IMG/VR virus record: IMGVR_UViG_3300019458_000024
Span: 62,001 to 126,000 of that record
Origin: a virus
Length of the DNA stretch: 64,000 nt
Strand: one strand, 5' to 3'
The notes beneath the pieces were generated by a model. The model ran no database searches. It saw only the letters and a program-made list of their open reading frames with translations, and had not been told where the DNA came from. A program made the position numbers and the translations under genes. This document shows positions 37,828 through 45,412 of this stretch, piece by piece (position 1 is the stretch's first letter; each line of letters begins with the position of its first letter).

Positions 37828-39693
37828 ATGGCGGGTAAAAATAGAAAAATCCAAATCTTTGAATCGTCCATCGAGCGTGTGGCTCGTATTTTGTCAAAGA
37901 AATGGAAGATTCGTGTTGTATTTCAAACAGATAGGTGTGAAACCTCTGGTTCTACCATTTATCTTCCAGTACTTCCAGATAACGCTAGTACAGATCTTAC
38001 CAACGCCATGCAGGGCTATTTGGACCATGAGGCTGCACATGTCGTATACACAGACTTTAAAGCGCTCAACAGGGTCAAAAAGTTGCCTAAAACTATGACG
38101 GTGCTCAACGCCCTAGAAGATCCCAGAATTGAGAAGAAGTGGTGTGATCTCTATCCGGGTGCACGGATTAATCTAAAAAGAGCCCAAGAATGGGCTCTAA
38201 ATAAAGTGGCCGAAGAAAAGGAAATGGTTGATCCTGAGGATGGGGTAAAGAAGAAGATGCGGTCCTGGAACGGGCTTACTGATCTTGGTAAGTTTCTCCA
38301 CGCATCCATTACATATGCCTGCAATGCTTTTGATGATAGCCATTGGTTTCTGAAAGATATTGTTGAAGCTGACATTATGAATGATGTCAAAAAGTACTCT
38401 TCTTATTTTCAAAAAGCCCTTGCAGTTGACAGTACTACCGAGCTTGTTCCTATCGCTAAAGAATTGCTAGAAAAACTAGGACAAGATGATCCGGAACAGC
38501 CAGACCCAGAAGAGTCTGAAGAGGAGTCCGAAGAAGATGGTACCGGCACATCTGGAAGTCCGGCATCTAGCGGTGGAAGCTCTCCACAATCTCAAGTAAT
38601 GAACAAACAACCAAAAAATCAAAAGCAGACAGGACCTAGTCAAGCTCAGGCTGTTCCAGGCATGTTTGCTGACAAAAATGCTAACAAGAGTAGGTACGAC
38701 GTATCTGAAGAAGGCATTAAAAATGACCAAGATTTGACAAATCTTGCTGATCAGATTAAAGAAGCAGCCAAGCACGAACTAGTAAAAGAAGATTGCTATC
38801 TTGTATATACCACTGAAGGTGATTCAATTGAGCGCATCAAAGACGGAGATAGGATGCGTTATAAAGAATTCATGTTGGAATCTATTAGATTAGTAGCTCC
38901 AATGAAACGAAAAATGTCACGTAGTATGCTGGCTACCAAGCAATCTAATTGGGAGGGGGACAAGACCAGAGGTAAAATTAACCCGCGTAGGGTATACCAA
39001 GTGCCTATGGGAACGTCAAAAAGAGTGTTTCGCCAACGAGTAGAGTCTGAAGACTATGATACATGTGTGTTGATGATGGTTGACCACTCAGGATCAATGG
39101 CAGGCCCTTCGCTGGATTTGGCCGCTAAAACTTCTATTATTTTCGGAGAATTACTGAACCAAATTGGGGTACCTTTCTCTGTGTTGGGGTTCTCTACAGG
39201 TAGTGAATCCGTAGCCAGTGATCGTATTTCTAAAGCTTCAGATGAAGAGCGCACTTTGTATAGACGTTGGGGCAATCTATGGATTGGCGAATATAAAAAC
39301 TTTGAAGAATCTTGGTCTAGTGCTGGTCCTAAGATCATTAATATGGTTAGAAATAGTAAAATCAATACTTACGATGGTGAGAGTCTTAGGTATGGTGCAC
39401 AGGTTCTTTTGGCCCGTCCTGAGAAGCGCAAAATTCTATTTTGGCTAAATGATGGTTATCCGCAACCAAACTATGGTGATGATTATTCCGCACACACTAA
39501 GTATGCAAAAGACTGCGCTTTGGAAGTAGAAAAAGCTGTTGAGTTGTTTGCAATTGGTATCCGTACAGATGCAGTAAAACGTTTTTATAAAAATTGTGTG
39601 CAAGTCAATTCAGTTGAAGATCTTCCAAAAACGTGTTTGAGTGAACTTGACGCTCTGATTCGTAAAGGTAAAACTTATCATAGTAAGGGGTAA
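37828..39693 (+). CDS. CobT-like VWA protein with HExxH motif
   Basis: 621 residues. C-terminal von Willebrand A domain with the metal-site motif DHSGS near residue 419 and VLGFSTG, as in cobaltochelatase subunit CobT. N-terminal HEAAH (67-71) in YLDHEAAHVVYTDF has the HExxH form of zinc peptidases. A 70-residue acidic/Ser-Pro-Gln linker (EESEEESEEDGTGTSG) joins the halves. CobT works with the AAA+ protein CobS in cobalt insertion; no other cobalamin genes are seen here. With the CobS-like gene at 45413 it more likely forms a MoxR-VWA-type chaperone or remodelling machine. Confidence 0.8.
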   Translation: MAGKNRKIQIFESSIERVARILSKKWKIRVVFQTDRCETSGSTIYLPVLPDNASTDLTNAMQGYLDHEAAHVVYTDFKALNRVKKLPKTMTVLNALEDPRIEKKWCDLYPGARINLKRAQEWALNKVAEEKEMVDPEDGVKKKMRSWNGLTDLGKFLHASITYACNAFDDSHWFLKDIVEADIMNDVKKYSSYFQKALAVDSTTELVPIAKELLEKLGQDDPEQPDPEESEEESEEDGTGTSGSPASSGGSSPQSQVMNKQPKNQKQTGPSQAQAVPGMFADKNANKSRYDVSEEGIKNDQDLTNLADQIKEAAKHELVKEDCYLVYTTEGDSIERIKDGDRMRYKEFMLESIRLVAPMKRKMSRSMLATKQSNWEGDKTRGKINPRRVYQVPMGTSKRVFRQRVESEDYDTCVLMMVDHSGSMAGPSLDLAAKTSIIFGELLNQIGVPFSVLGFSTGSESVASDRISKASDEERTLYRRWGNLWIGEYKNFEESWSSAGPKIINMVRNSKINTYDGESLRYGAQVLLARPEKRKILFWLNDGYPQPNYGDDYSAHTKYAKDCALEVEKAVELFAIGIRTDAVKRFYKNCVQVNSVEDLPKTCLSELDALIRKGKTYHSKG

Positions 39694-39696
39694 ATA

Positions 39697-41196
39697 ATGA
39701 TTGAATTCAAGCACAATATTGATGTCCATCCCATTCAGAAAATGGGTGGAGACCACATGGTTGTAGCAGCCGCTAGGGTGTCTACACAAGGACAGGAGGC
39801 AGAAGACTTAGTCAATATGCCGGCTGATGAGCAATTTGGGTTGATCAATTATCTGATGAAGTTTCGCCACGGCACCCCTTTTGAACACAGTGCAATGACA
39901 TTTTTCGTTAACGCACCAATTTTCGTTTGGCGAGAGTGGCATCGTCACAGGATTGGTTTTTGTATTGACGGCGAGACCAAGATTTGGACGCAAAGCTACG
40001 CAGCAAACTCAGGTTTAACTGTCAGAAAACAAAGCATCAAAGAGTTGTATAACAACTGGCATAACGGTGTTATAGATTCCATAGGTAGAGTTAGATATTT
40101 GGCATCTGTTAAAGCTCAAAAGTTACGGTGCCTGAATGAAGAAACAAAATTGTTCGAAGCAGCCTCGGCATTAGATATATTGTCCACTGGACAGAAGGAA
40201 GGTTTTTTACTAGAAACTGATCACGCTAAACACAACAATCTTATTGCGTCAAAAGATCATAGAATTCTAACTGTTGACGGTTGGGCAACTATTAGTGATT
40301 TGCGTGGCGGCGAATTAATTTATGTGAATGGAAAAAGAAGTGCCCATGTTGGTGAACCAAAAATGCCTCCAGCGCTTCGTGCAGGCATAGGTGTTTGGAC
40401 CTCTATGATGCGGCGAGATTTGATCAAAAAAGTTGACCGTTGTTATATTTGTAACGATCAATTTAACGCGGAAGAGTTGGTTTTAGATCACGTAATTCCT
40501 GTAGTAAGTGATTTGACCAAAGCCTTGGATGTTAGAAATTTACAACCATGCTGTGTCAATTGCCACCAACGAAAATCGGATAGCGAGCAGAAATTTGCTA
40601 CTCGTGACATTAGAGCAGGTGCCGTACTGTCACGAGTAGCACGAAAGCCCATTGCAGTTGGACCTCGTGATATGTATGACGTAGTTATGCCAGATCCGTG
40701 GCATAACTTTGTTGCAAACGGAATAGTAGTGCACAATTCGTATAATGAGGAGAGCGCAAGATATACACAGTTGAAGCCGGTGTTTTATATTCCACATCGT
40801 GAACGAGAAATGATGAAAGTAGACGGTTGGAAACCTGGTCGTCCAAAATTTGTCCGGTGTGAAGACAAATCTGTATATACCCAATTGTATTTCAATCTCG
40901 CGCATTCCTATACGGCTTCTTACGAAGCATATCAACGCAACCTTGCCCTTGGTATAGACCCAGGTTTGGCTCGCGATTGTTTACCTGTTGGTATTTATTC
41001 TAGTTGTTGGGTCACTTGCAATCCGCGTTCTCTGATGTCTTTCCTGTCTTTAAGAATTCATAACGAAGATGCGAAGTATGTTTCATACCCACTGTATGAG
41101 ATTGAAATGGCTGCTAAAACTTGTGAGAAAATGTTCGAACAAGGTTGGCCACTTACTTATAAAGCATTTATTGAGAATGGTAGAGTCGGCCCGTGA
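39697..41196 (+). CDS. thyX: Flavin-dependent thymidylate synthase ThyX with intein
   Basis: 499 residues before splicing, 240 after, the normal ThyX length. The precursor is interrupted at RHRIGF-SYNEESARY, inside the ThyX signature RHRx7S that binds FAD and dUMP. Flanking ThyX segments (FRHGTPFEHSAMTFFVNAPI, WREWHRHR, and RDCLPVGIYSSCWVTCNPRS with SLRIHNEDAKYVSYPLYEIE) are intact. ThyX makes dTMP from dUMP with methylene-tetrahydrofolate and FADH2. Splicing is required for activity. Directly between the CobT-like and uracil-DNA glycosylase genes. Confidence 0.95.
   Translation: MIEFKHNIDVHPIQKMGGDHMVVAAARVSTQGQEAEDLVNMPADEQFGLINYLMKFRHGTPFEHSAMTFFVNAPIFVWREWHRHRIGFCIDGETKIWTQSYAANSGLTVRKQSIKELYNNWHNGVIDSIGRVRYLASVKAQKLRCLNEETKLFEAASALDILSTGQKEGFLLETDHAKHNNLIASKDHRILTVDGWATISDLRGGELIYVNGKRSAHVGEPKMPPALRAGIGVWTSMMRRDLIKKVDRCYICNDQFNAEELVLDHVIPVVSDLTKALDVRNLQPCCVNCHQRKSDSEQKFATRDIRAGAVLSRVARKPIAVGPRDMYDVVMPDPWHNFVANGIVVHNSYNEESARYTQLKPVFYIPHREREMMKVDGWKPGRPKFVRCEDKSVYTQLYFNLAHSYTASYEAYQRNLALGIDPGLARDCLPVGIYSSCWVTCNPRSLMSFLSLRIHNEDAKYVSYPLYEIEMAAKTCEKMFEQGWPLTYKAFIENGRVGP
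39961..40737 (+). other. HNH-endonuclease intein in ThyX
   Basis: 259 residues, CIDGETKIWTQ at the start and FVANGIVVHN at the end, Ser as +1. Block B is SKDHRILTVDGWATI. The central part carries CYICNDQFNAEELVLDHVIP and RNLQPCCVNCHQRKSD, an HNH nuclease with two C-x-x-C zinc pairs. This nuclease class is less common in inteins than LAGLIDADG. Confidence 0.92.
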
Positions 41197-41867
41197 GTGT
41201 ATTACAAAAACTACCACCACCTGATGATCATGACCTTGGTCCGCTTCGCTACTTTCCTGAAGTGCAAGAAATGGTTGACTTGCATAAGGAGGCACAAGGC
41301 TGTCAAGCGTGCCCTCTTAGCCAGACCAGAAAGAACGTTGTGTGGGGCAAGGGACGAGTTGTCAGACCTTTGGTTTGTTTTGTTGGTGAGGCGCCTGGAG
41401 CTGATGAGGATGAACAGGCCCTGCCATTTGTAGGTGCGTCAGGTCGTAAACTTGATCAGTGGATTGAGTGGATGGGTCTAGGATCCAAGTCTGAGGGTAC
41501 AGCCTACGACCAAGTATATATCATGAACACTGTGATGTGCCGTCCGCCCAAGAATCGGAATCCATACCCGGACGAAATAGCTTGTTGCAGTCACTACTTC
41601 TGGTCCCAGTTGAAAATTATCAAGCCGTCACACATCGTTGTTCTTGGAAAGATTGCGACTTTGACAGTGCTAGATCTTGGTTGGGATGGAGAAACTATTC
41701 GAGATCTTAGAGGAAAGTGGCATCATCATCCTATTGCACCTGTCCGAGTCACATACCATCCGGCCTATATCAAACGCAACCCGCCTGCTGAAAATTTGGT
41801 GTTGGAGGATCTAAAAGCCGTTAGAGAATCAATAGATAGATACACACAGTCATGTAATAATAAGTAA
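41193..41867 (+). CDS. Uracil-DNA glycosylase, family 4 (Fe-S)
   Basis: 224 residues from GTG 41193, overlapping the thyX stop (GTGA). GEAPGADEDEQALPFVGASG (65-84) is the family-4 uracil/phosphate motif and MNTVMCRPPKNRNPYPDEIA is typical. C37, C40, C116 and C131 or C132 would hold the 4Fe-4S cluster. The enzyme removes uracil from DNA, so this phage probably has thymine DNA, consistent with its own ThyX. A C-terminal THPAYIKRN-like segment (VTYHPAYIKRNPPAE) completes the active site. Confidence 0.92.
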   Translation: MSVLQKLPPPDDHDLGPLRYFPEVQEMVDLHKEAQGCQACPLSQTRKNVVWGKGRVVRPLVCFVGEAPGADEDEQALPFVGASGRKLDQWIEWMGLGSKSEGTAYDQVYIMNTVMCRPPKNRNPYPDEIACCSHYFWSQLKIIKPSHIVVLGKIATLTVLDLGWDGETIRDLRGKWHHHPIAPVRVTYHPAYIKRNPPAENLVLEDLKAVRESIDRYTQSCNNK

Positions 41868-41878
41868 TGAGGCTTATC

Positions 41879-42046
41879 ATGGGAGCACGAGTTGAAATTC
41901 AACTTGCTGACGGCAACTGGTACCCTGGTGTGATCAAACATGCTGCACATACCTACTCAGCTCCGTTGTGGTTTATAAAATTGGATGATGGAAGGGAAGC
42001 TATTTGTTGTAGTGAAAAGTGTGTGCGAAAAATTAGTGTAGAATGA
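41879..42046 (+). CDS. Small Tudor/SH3-like protein
   Basis: 55 residues. MGARVEIQLADGNWYPGVIK and LWFIKLDDGREAICCSEKCV resemble a minimal Tudor/SH3 barrel (V-x-x-x-x-x-DGxWYPGxIx). Its stop TGA lies inside element copy 10. Confidence 0.65.
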   Translation: MGARVEIQLADGNWYPGVIKHAAHTYSAPLWFIKLDDGREAICCSEKCVRKISVE

Positions 42047-42053
42047 CCTTATA
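42036..42053 (+). promoter_or_regulatory. GTGTAGAATGACCTWATA element, copy 10
   Basis: TTATA variant. Overlaps the last codons of the SH3-like gene. A TAAGGAGC ribosome-binding site and ATG at 42071 follow, so the downstream gene has a normal short leader. Confidence 0.75.
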
Positions 42054-42070
42054 GTAAGGAGCAACTTTTT

Positions 42071-42766
42071 ATGACTATGAAAATGATGAGTGATTTTGTA
42101 ATTGAACCCTGTGTTTTGGTCCGTGACCGCATTACCTTGGATAGGGGAGTTTCGTATTATCGTAGAGATGTCCAAGTTGTAGGTAATGAGGACGGCTCTG
42201 AAGATGCCACGTGGCATACTGAACGGCACTATAAGGACCGTACAGAGTCTAAGGATGCCGAGCGTATCTATGCCAAAGTTCGCCAAAATATCCGTCAAGT
42301 TTGTCTTTCGACGGATATTGGTTTTATCTGCCCAATTGCTAAGAAAGATGATTTGGAGAAAGTAATTCAATCATCTCGCGAACTTGTAGACGAATTTAAT
42401 CTTAACGCTAAGTATTGTAAGGTTAATTTTTTGGTAGTTTGCACTAATATCGATCCCAATAATCAAGACGGGGTTACGCTGCTTAGGAACACTCTAGAAA
42501 AGAGTGTTGATACTATTAGAACTTCATTGGCAAATTTTGATGTTACGGCAGCCAGATCTGCTGTTAATGCTACTAAAAAAATGATTGATGTTATGGCTGA
42601 CCCTGGCGCAAAGGACGTGCTTGCGCATACCAGAGATGAGGTCAGTACTTTGTGCAAAGAAGTAGCTAAATTGGTAAAACAGTTTGATGGCAACATTCAA
42701 AATGCTATTGTCTCTACAAATGGTCAAGAACTTCTGAAGCGCGCCAATGCCATCTGGAACTTTTAG
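42071..42766 (+). CDS. Hypothetical protein with C-terminal WNF tail
   Basis: 231 residues. N-terminal beta-rich region with GVSYYRRDVQVVGNEDGSED; middle KAERIYAKVRQNIRQVCLST-like helix and VNFLVVCTNIDPNN strand; the C-terminal 90 residues are a helical domain (AARSAVNATKKMIDVMADPG). It ends KRANAIWNF. Not recognised, but position between DNA-repair and primase genes and the shared tail suggest a role in the replication machinery. Confidence 0.75.
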   Translation: MTMKMMSDFVIEPCVLVRDRITLDRGVSYYRRDVQVVGNEDGSEDATWHTERHYKDRTESKDAERIYAKVRQNIRQVCLSTDIGFICPIAKKDDLEKVIQSSRELVDEFNLNAKYCKVNFLVVCTNIDPNNQDGVTLLRNTLEKSVDTIRTSLANFDVTAARSAVNATKKMIDVMADPGAKDVLAHTRDEVSTLCKEVAKLVKQFDGNIQNAIVSTNGQELLKRANAIWNF

Positions 42767-43154
42767 ATGTACGACTGCGTTGTATTTTACCGACGCCGAA
42801 GTTACTAATTCTAGTAGTATTCACTATTTTATTGGTGTTATACGTGAGCACGGTATAGAAGACTACTACACAGCAAAGTGCTGTAGAGGTAGAATGGATG
42901 AACTTCCAAGGACTGTAGTAGATGATAGTAGTTTCAGGCGGCGTATCTTTCAAAAAGAAAATGATGCGCTCGCCTATGTTGGAAAAATGTGTGGTATTTT
43001 GATCGAAAGAGGGTGCGTACAGAAAGACCTACATTGTGTAGGCACTATTAGTGTTCCTCCTTGGTGGCCTTCGGTGAATCCCATTAGTATGGAAGCCGCT
43101 ATAAAAAAAGAAAAAACTATCATTAAACGTAAAAATGCTATTTGGAATTTTTAA
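42747..43154 (+). CDS. Hypothetical protein with C-terminal WNF tail
   Basis: 135 residues from ATG 42747, within the coding sequence of the previous WNF tail in another frame. Contains SIHYFIGVIREHGIEDYYTA, CCRGRMDELPRTVVDD and a basic end KKEKTIIKRKNAIWNF. Its stop shares a TAATG with the primase start. The tail differs in codons from the other copies, so it is kept at the protein level. Confidence 0.75.
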   Translation: MPSGTFRCTTALYFTDAEVTNSSSIHYFIGVIREHGIEDYYTAKCCRGRMDELPRTVVDDSSFRRRIFQKENDALAYVGKMCGILIERGCVQKDLHCVGTISVPPWWPSVNPISMEAAIKKEKTIIKRKNAIWNF

Positions 43155-44209
43155 TGTCATCACGACTAGATAGAGCCATTGAAGACTTGGATTTGCAAGA
43201 TTGGCTGTCTGATTATTCAGACGTGAAGATGTCTGGCAATGAGTTGCGAATTAAAGAATGTCCTATCTGTGGTAATGAAAAATACAAACTATACGTAAAT
43301 GTAAGCAAACCGGCATGGAATTGCAAAGTGTGTGATTGGGGGCGCGGTTTGGGTGATGTAGTTGTGCTTATGTCAGGAATCTCCGGCAGAAGTCCTACAG
43401 ATATCCGATTGGAATTAATGTCTTTTGTACCTCCTGCCCCGTCTGGAGACATAACGAGTATGTTATTGACTGCTTTTGATGGAACAGAAGATGAAGAGAT
43501 ACAAGGCATAGATTTTGAAGAAATAGAAGTTCCTGGAGAACCGAAATTCGATGGATTGACTACGCGCAAGGTATTGGAATATGCTTATGAACGCGGGTTG
43601 ACGGAGGATGATGTAAAAAGGCTATGTTTGAGAGCTAGTGGAGGTTTGCAAACCTCAAAAGGAAGGGAAATTAGAGGGCCTTTCCTTGTGTTTCCCATTA
43701 CTCTTGGAGATAAGTTTGTATCGTGGCAAGGGCGACGTTTGATCAATCAAGAACCAAAATATGTATCGTATGCCAATATTAAAAATTGGCTGTATCCTCT
43801 TAATCAAGAGTTTTTCAAACACTACAAAGGCACGGTGTACTTAGTTGAAGGTGTATTTGACGCGTTAGGAATGTTGAGGCTTGGAATTCCTGCGCTGTGC
43901 ACGTTTGGAACTAGTATTTCCGCAAAGCAAATGAACCTACTTATTGAGTTAAGACCTAAAACTGTTTGTTTTGCATGGGATTTAGGTGCTGGCAAAGAAG
44001 TGATTAAAACTGTTAATAGGGTATCATTTCAATTCCCTGAAACTTACGTGGCTATGGCCGACGCGGCACTACAGGACAGAAAACTTGATGCAGGTGAAGC
44101 TCTTAGGAACAAGGATGCTGAGGAGTGGGTTAAGTTCAATACTGATCTTAGCAATGCCATTAATGTAAAAAGTCCGGAGTTTTTTAAATGGCAAATGATG
44201 AAAATATAA
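43154..44209 (+). CDS. DNA primase (zinc-binding and TOPRIM domains)
   Basis: 351 residues from ATG 43154. Zinc site C36-PI-C39...C57-KV-C60 as in primase zinc domains. TOPRIM core has LVEGVFDALGMLRLGIPALC with the catalytic Glu, then CFAWDLGAGKEVIKT where the usual D-x-D is D-L-G, so the second Asp is not evident. The size suggests a stand-alone primase without helicase; the phage RadA-like or another ATPase could provide helicase function. It directly follows the WNF-tailed gene. Confidence 0.85.
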   Translation: MSSRLDRAIEDLDLQDWLSDYSDVKMSGNELRIKECPICGNEKYKLYVNVSKPAWNCKVCDWGRGLGDVVVLMSGISGRSPTDIRLELMSFVPPAPSGDITSMLLTAFDGTEDEEIQGIDFEEIEVPGEPKFDGLTTRKVLEYAYERGLTEDDVKRLCLRASGGLQTSKGREIRGPFLVFPITLGDKFVSWQGRRLINQEPKYVSYANIKNWLYPLNQEFFKHYKGTVYLVEGVFDALGMLRLGIPALCTFGTSISAKQMNLLIELRPKTVCFAWDLGAGKEVIKTVNRVSFQFPETYVAMADAALQDRKLDAGEALRNKDAEEWVKFNTDLSNAINVKSPEFFKWQMMKI

Positions 44210-44868
44210 ATAAAACTTGTCCTAAACACGGACCGCAGGAGGTAGTTGGTATTATGAGAGATCCAAAATCTGGGATCTCTCATATTAATTTTCAATGTGG
44301 GTGCATTGTAGAGGCGGTTGAAAAAATTCTCAATGTTGGTGACGCTGTTATGTGGAGCGGTGAGTTATATAGGCTTGATGATATAGACGGTACAATTGGT
44401 ATCATATTAAATATTTATGGAGAAAAGCGTGTAGTTCTGAATTACTTGAAATATATTGGCAAAGATACCTTAACTAGTGCCAAGAAGATTGAAGTCATCA
44501 ATACAGAAGTAAAGCGCAAAACTTCCCACAGACATTCTCAGTCGTGGGATCCTGATGAAGGATATAGTTATGAGAATGCGTCATGGCACGCACCCCCTCG
44601 CACTAAAAGTAGGCACGAAACGACAAGAGCAATTAAAAAGGACAGTATATCAACCTCTTCTTTGATTGAAAACGAGGTCAAGGAATTGAAAAAGGAAGAG
44701 GGCAGTCATACTCAATACAATGAATTTACTGGAGAAGCTGAGCACTCTGGAAACAGAGAGGAGAATAAAAATTCTCGCCCACTAAAAACTAAAGCTCCTA
44801 CACAGAAGAGTAAGTCAAAGGAAGATGCCCCTACCCATGTGGTGACAAAGCGCAAGGGAGTATGGTAA
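44188..44868 (+). CDS. Hypothetical protein with disordered basic tail
   Basis: 226 residues; first 110 are structured, with CPKHGPQEVVGIM, QCGCIVEAVEKIL and a small beta domain (VGDAVMWSGELYRLDDIDGT). The rest is charged and disordered and ends THVVTKRKGVW, another basic-aromatic C-terminus. Overlaps the primase end by 22 bases. Confidence 0.7.
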   Translation: MANDENINKTCPKHGPQEVVGIMRDPKSGISHINFQCGCIVEAVEKILNVGDAVMWSGELYRLDDIDGTIGIILNIYGEKRVVLNYLKYIGKDTLTSAKKIEVINTEVKRKTSHRHSQSWDPDEGYSYENASWHAPPRTKSRHETTRAIKKDSISTSSLIENEVKELKKEEGSHTQYNEFTGEAEHSGNREENKNSRPLKTKAPTQKSKSKEDAPTHVVTKRKGVW

Positions 44869-45386
44869 TGAGTGACCTTCTCAACGAAAGACCAAAACGT
44901 AAAATTTTAGGAAATCCTATTAGTAACAGCAGCGATGTAGTATATTTCGTGTCTACTTCCTTGTTCATGAAACGAGGAAAAAAGATGGAAGTAACAAATG
45001 AAATATCTACTGACACTATTTCTGCATTATCGACTCTTTATCCTAATAGTATTTTTCTAATCATGGCGCTGCCCGCTAATAAAGAGTTGGCAGAGCGTAT
45101 CTACAGCAGCAAAGGATCCTTGGATATTAGGATTTTTAATGTAGATGAAACTAATATTAGGGACACCAATCTTAGGTTAAAGAAAGCACTAGAAGGGTTG
45201 GGTTTACAACTGTTTCATATTAAAAATCCTAGAACTGTGTCGTACCTAAACATACACAAATTTGTAGTAGATTCTAAACTAGTTCGTATAGAGCCTGATG
45301 ATTATGCAAGTTTAAAAATTAGTCCGGAAAAAGAGGCTACGTTTGAAGACCTTGCACGTGTTAGGCGTAAAAAAGCCTGGATATGA
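44868..45386 (+). CDS. Hypothetical protein
   Basis: 172 residues, start in a TAATG overlap. Alpha/beta with SDVVYFVSTSLFMKRGKKME, TLYPNSIFLIMALPANKELA and a helix DTNLRLKKALEGLGLQLFHI. Ends LARVRRKKAWI. No family recognised. Directly precedes element copy 11. Confidence 0.65.
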   Translation: MSDLLNERPKRKILGNPISNSSDVVYFVSTSLFMKRGKKMEVTNEISTDTISALSTLYPNSIFLIMALPANKELAERIYSSKGSLDIRIFNVDETNIRDTNLRLKKALEGLGLQLFHIKNPRTVSYLNIHKFVVDSKLVRIEPDDYASLKISPEKEATFEDLARVRRKKAWI

Positions 45387-45391
45387 AAACA

Positions 45392-45409
45392 GTGTAGAAT
45401 GACCTAATA
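45392..45409 (+). promoter_or_regulatory. GTGTAGAATGACCTWATA element, copy 11
   Basis: TAATA variant, last copy in the window. ATG of the CobS-like gene is three bases downstream. No copies are seen in the virion region to the right. Confidence 0.8.
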
Positions 45410-45412
45410 AGT

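Noticed and set aside
37828-39693. True cobalamin biosynthesis function
   Set aside because: No CobN or other cobalamin gene is in the window; CobT/CobS similarity alone does not support it.
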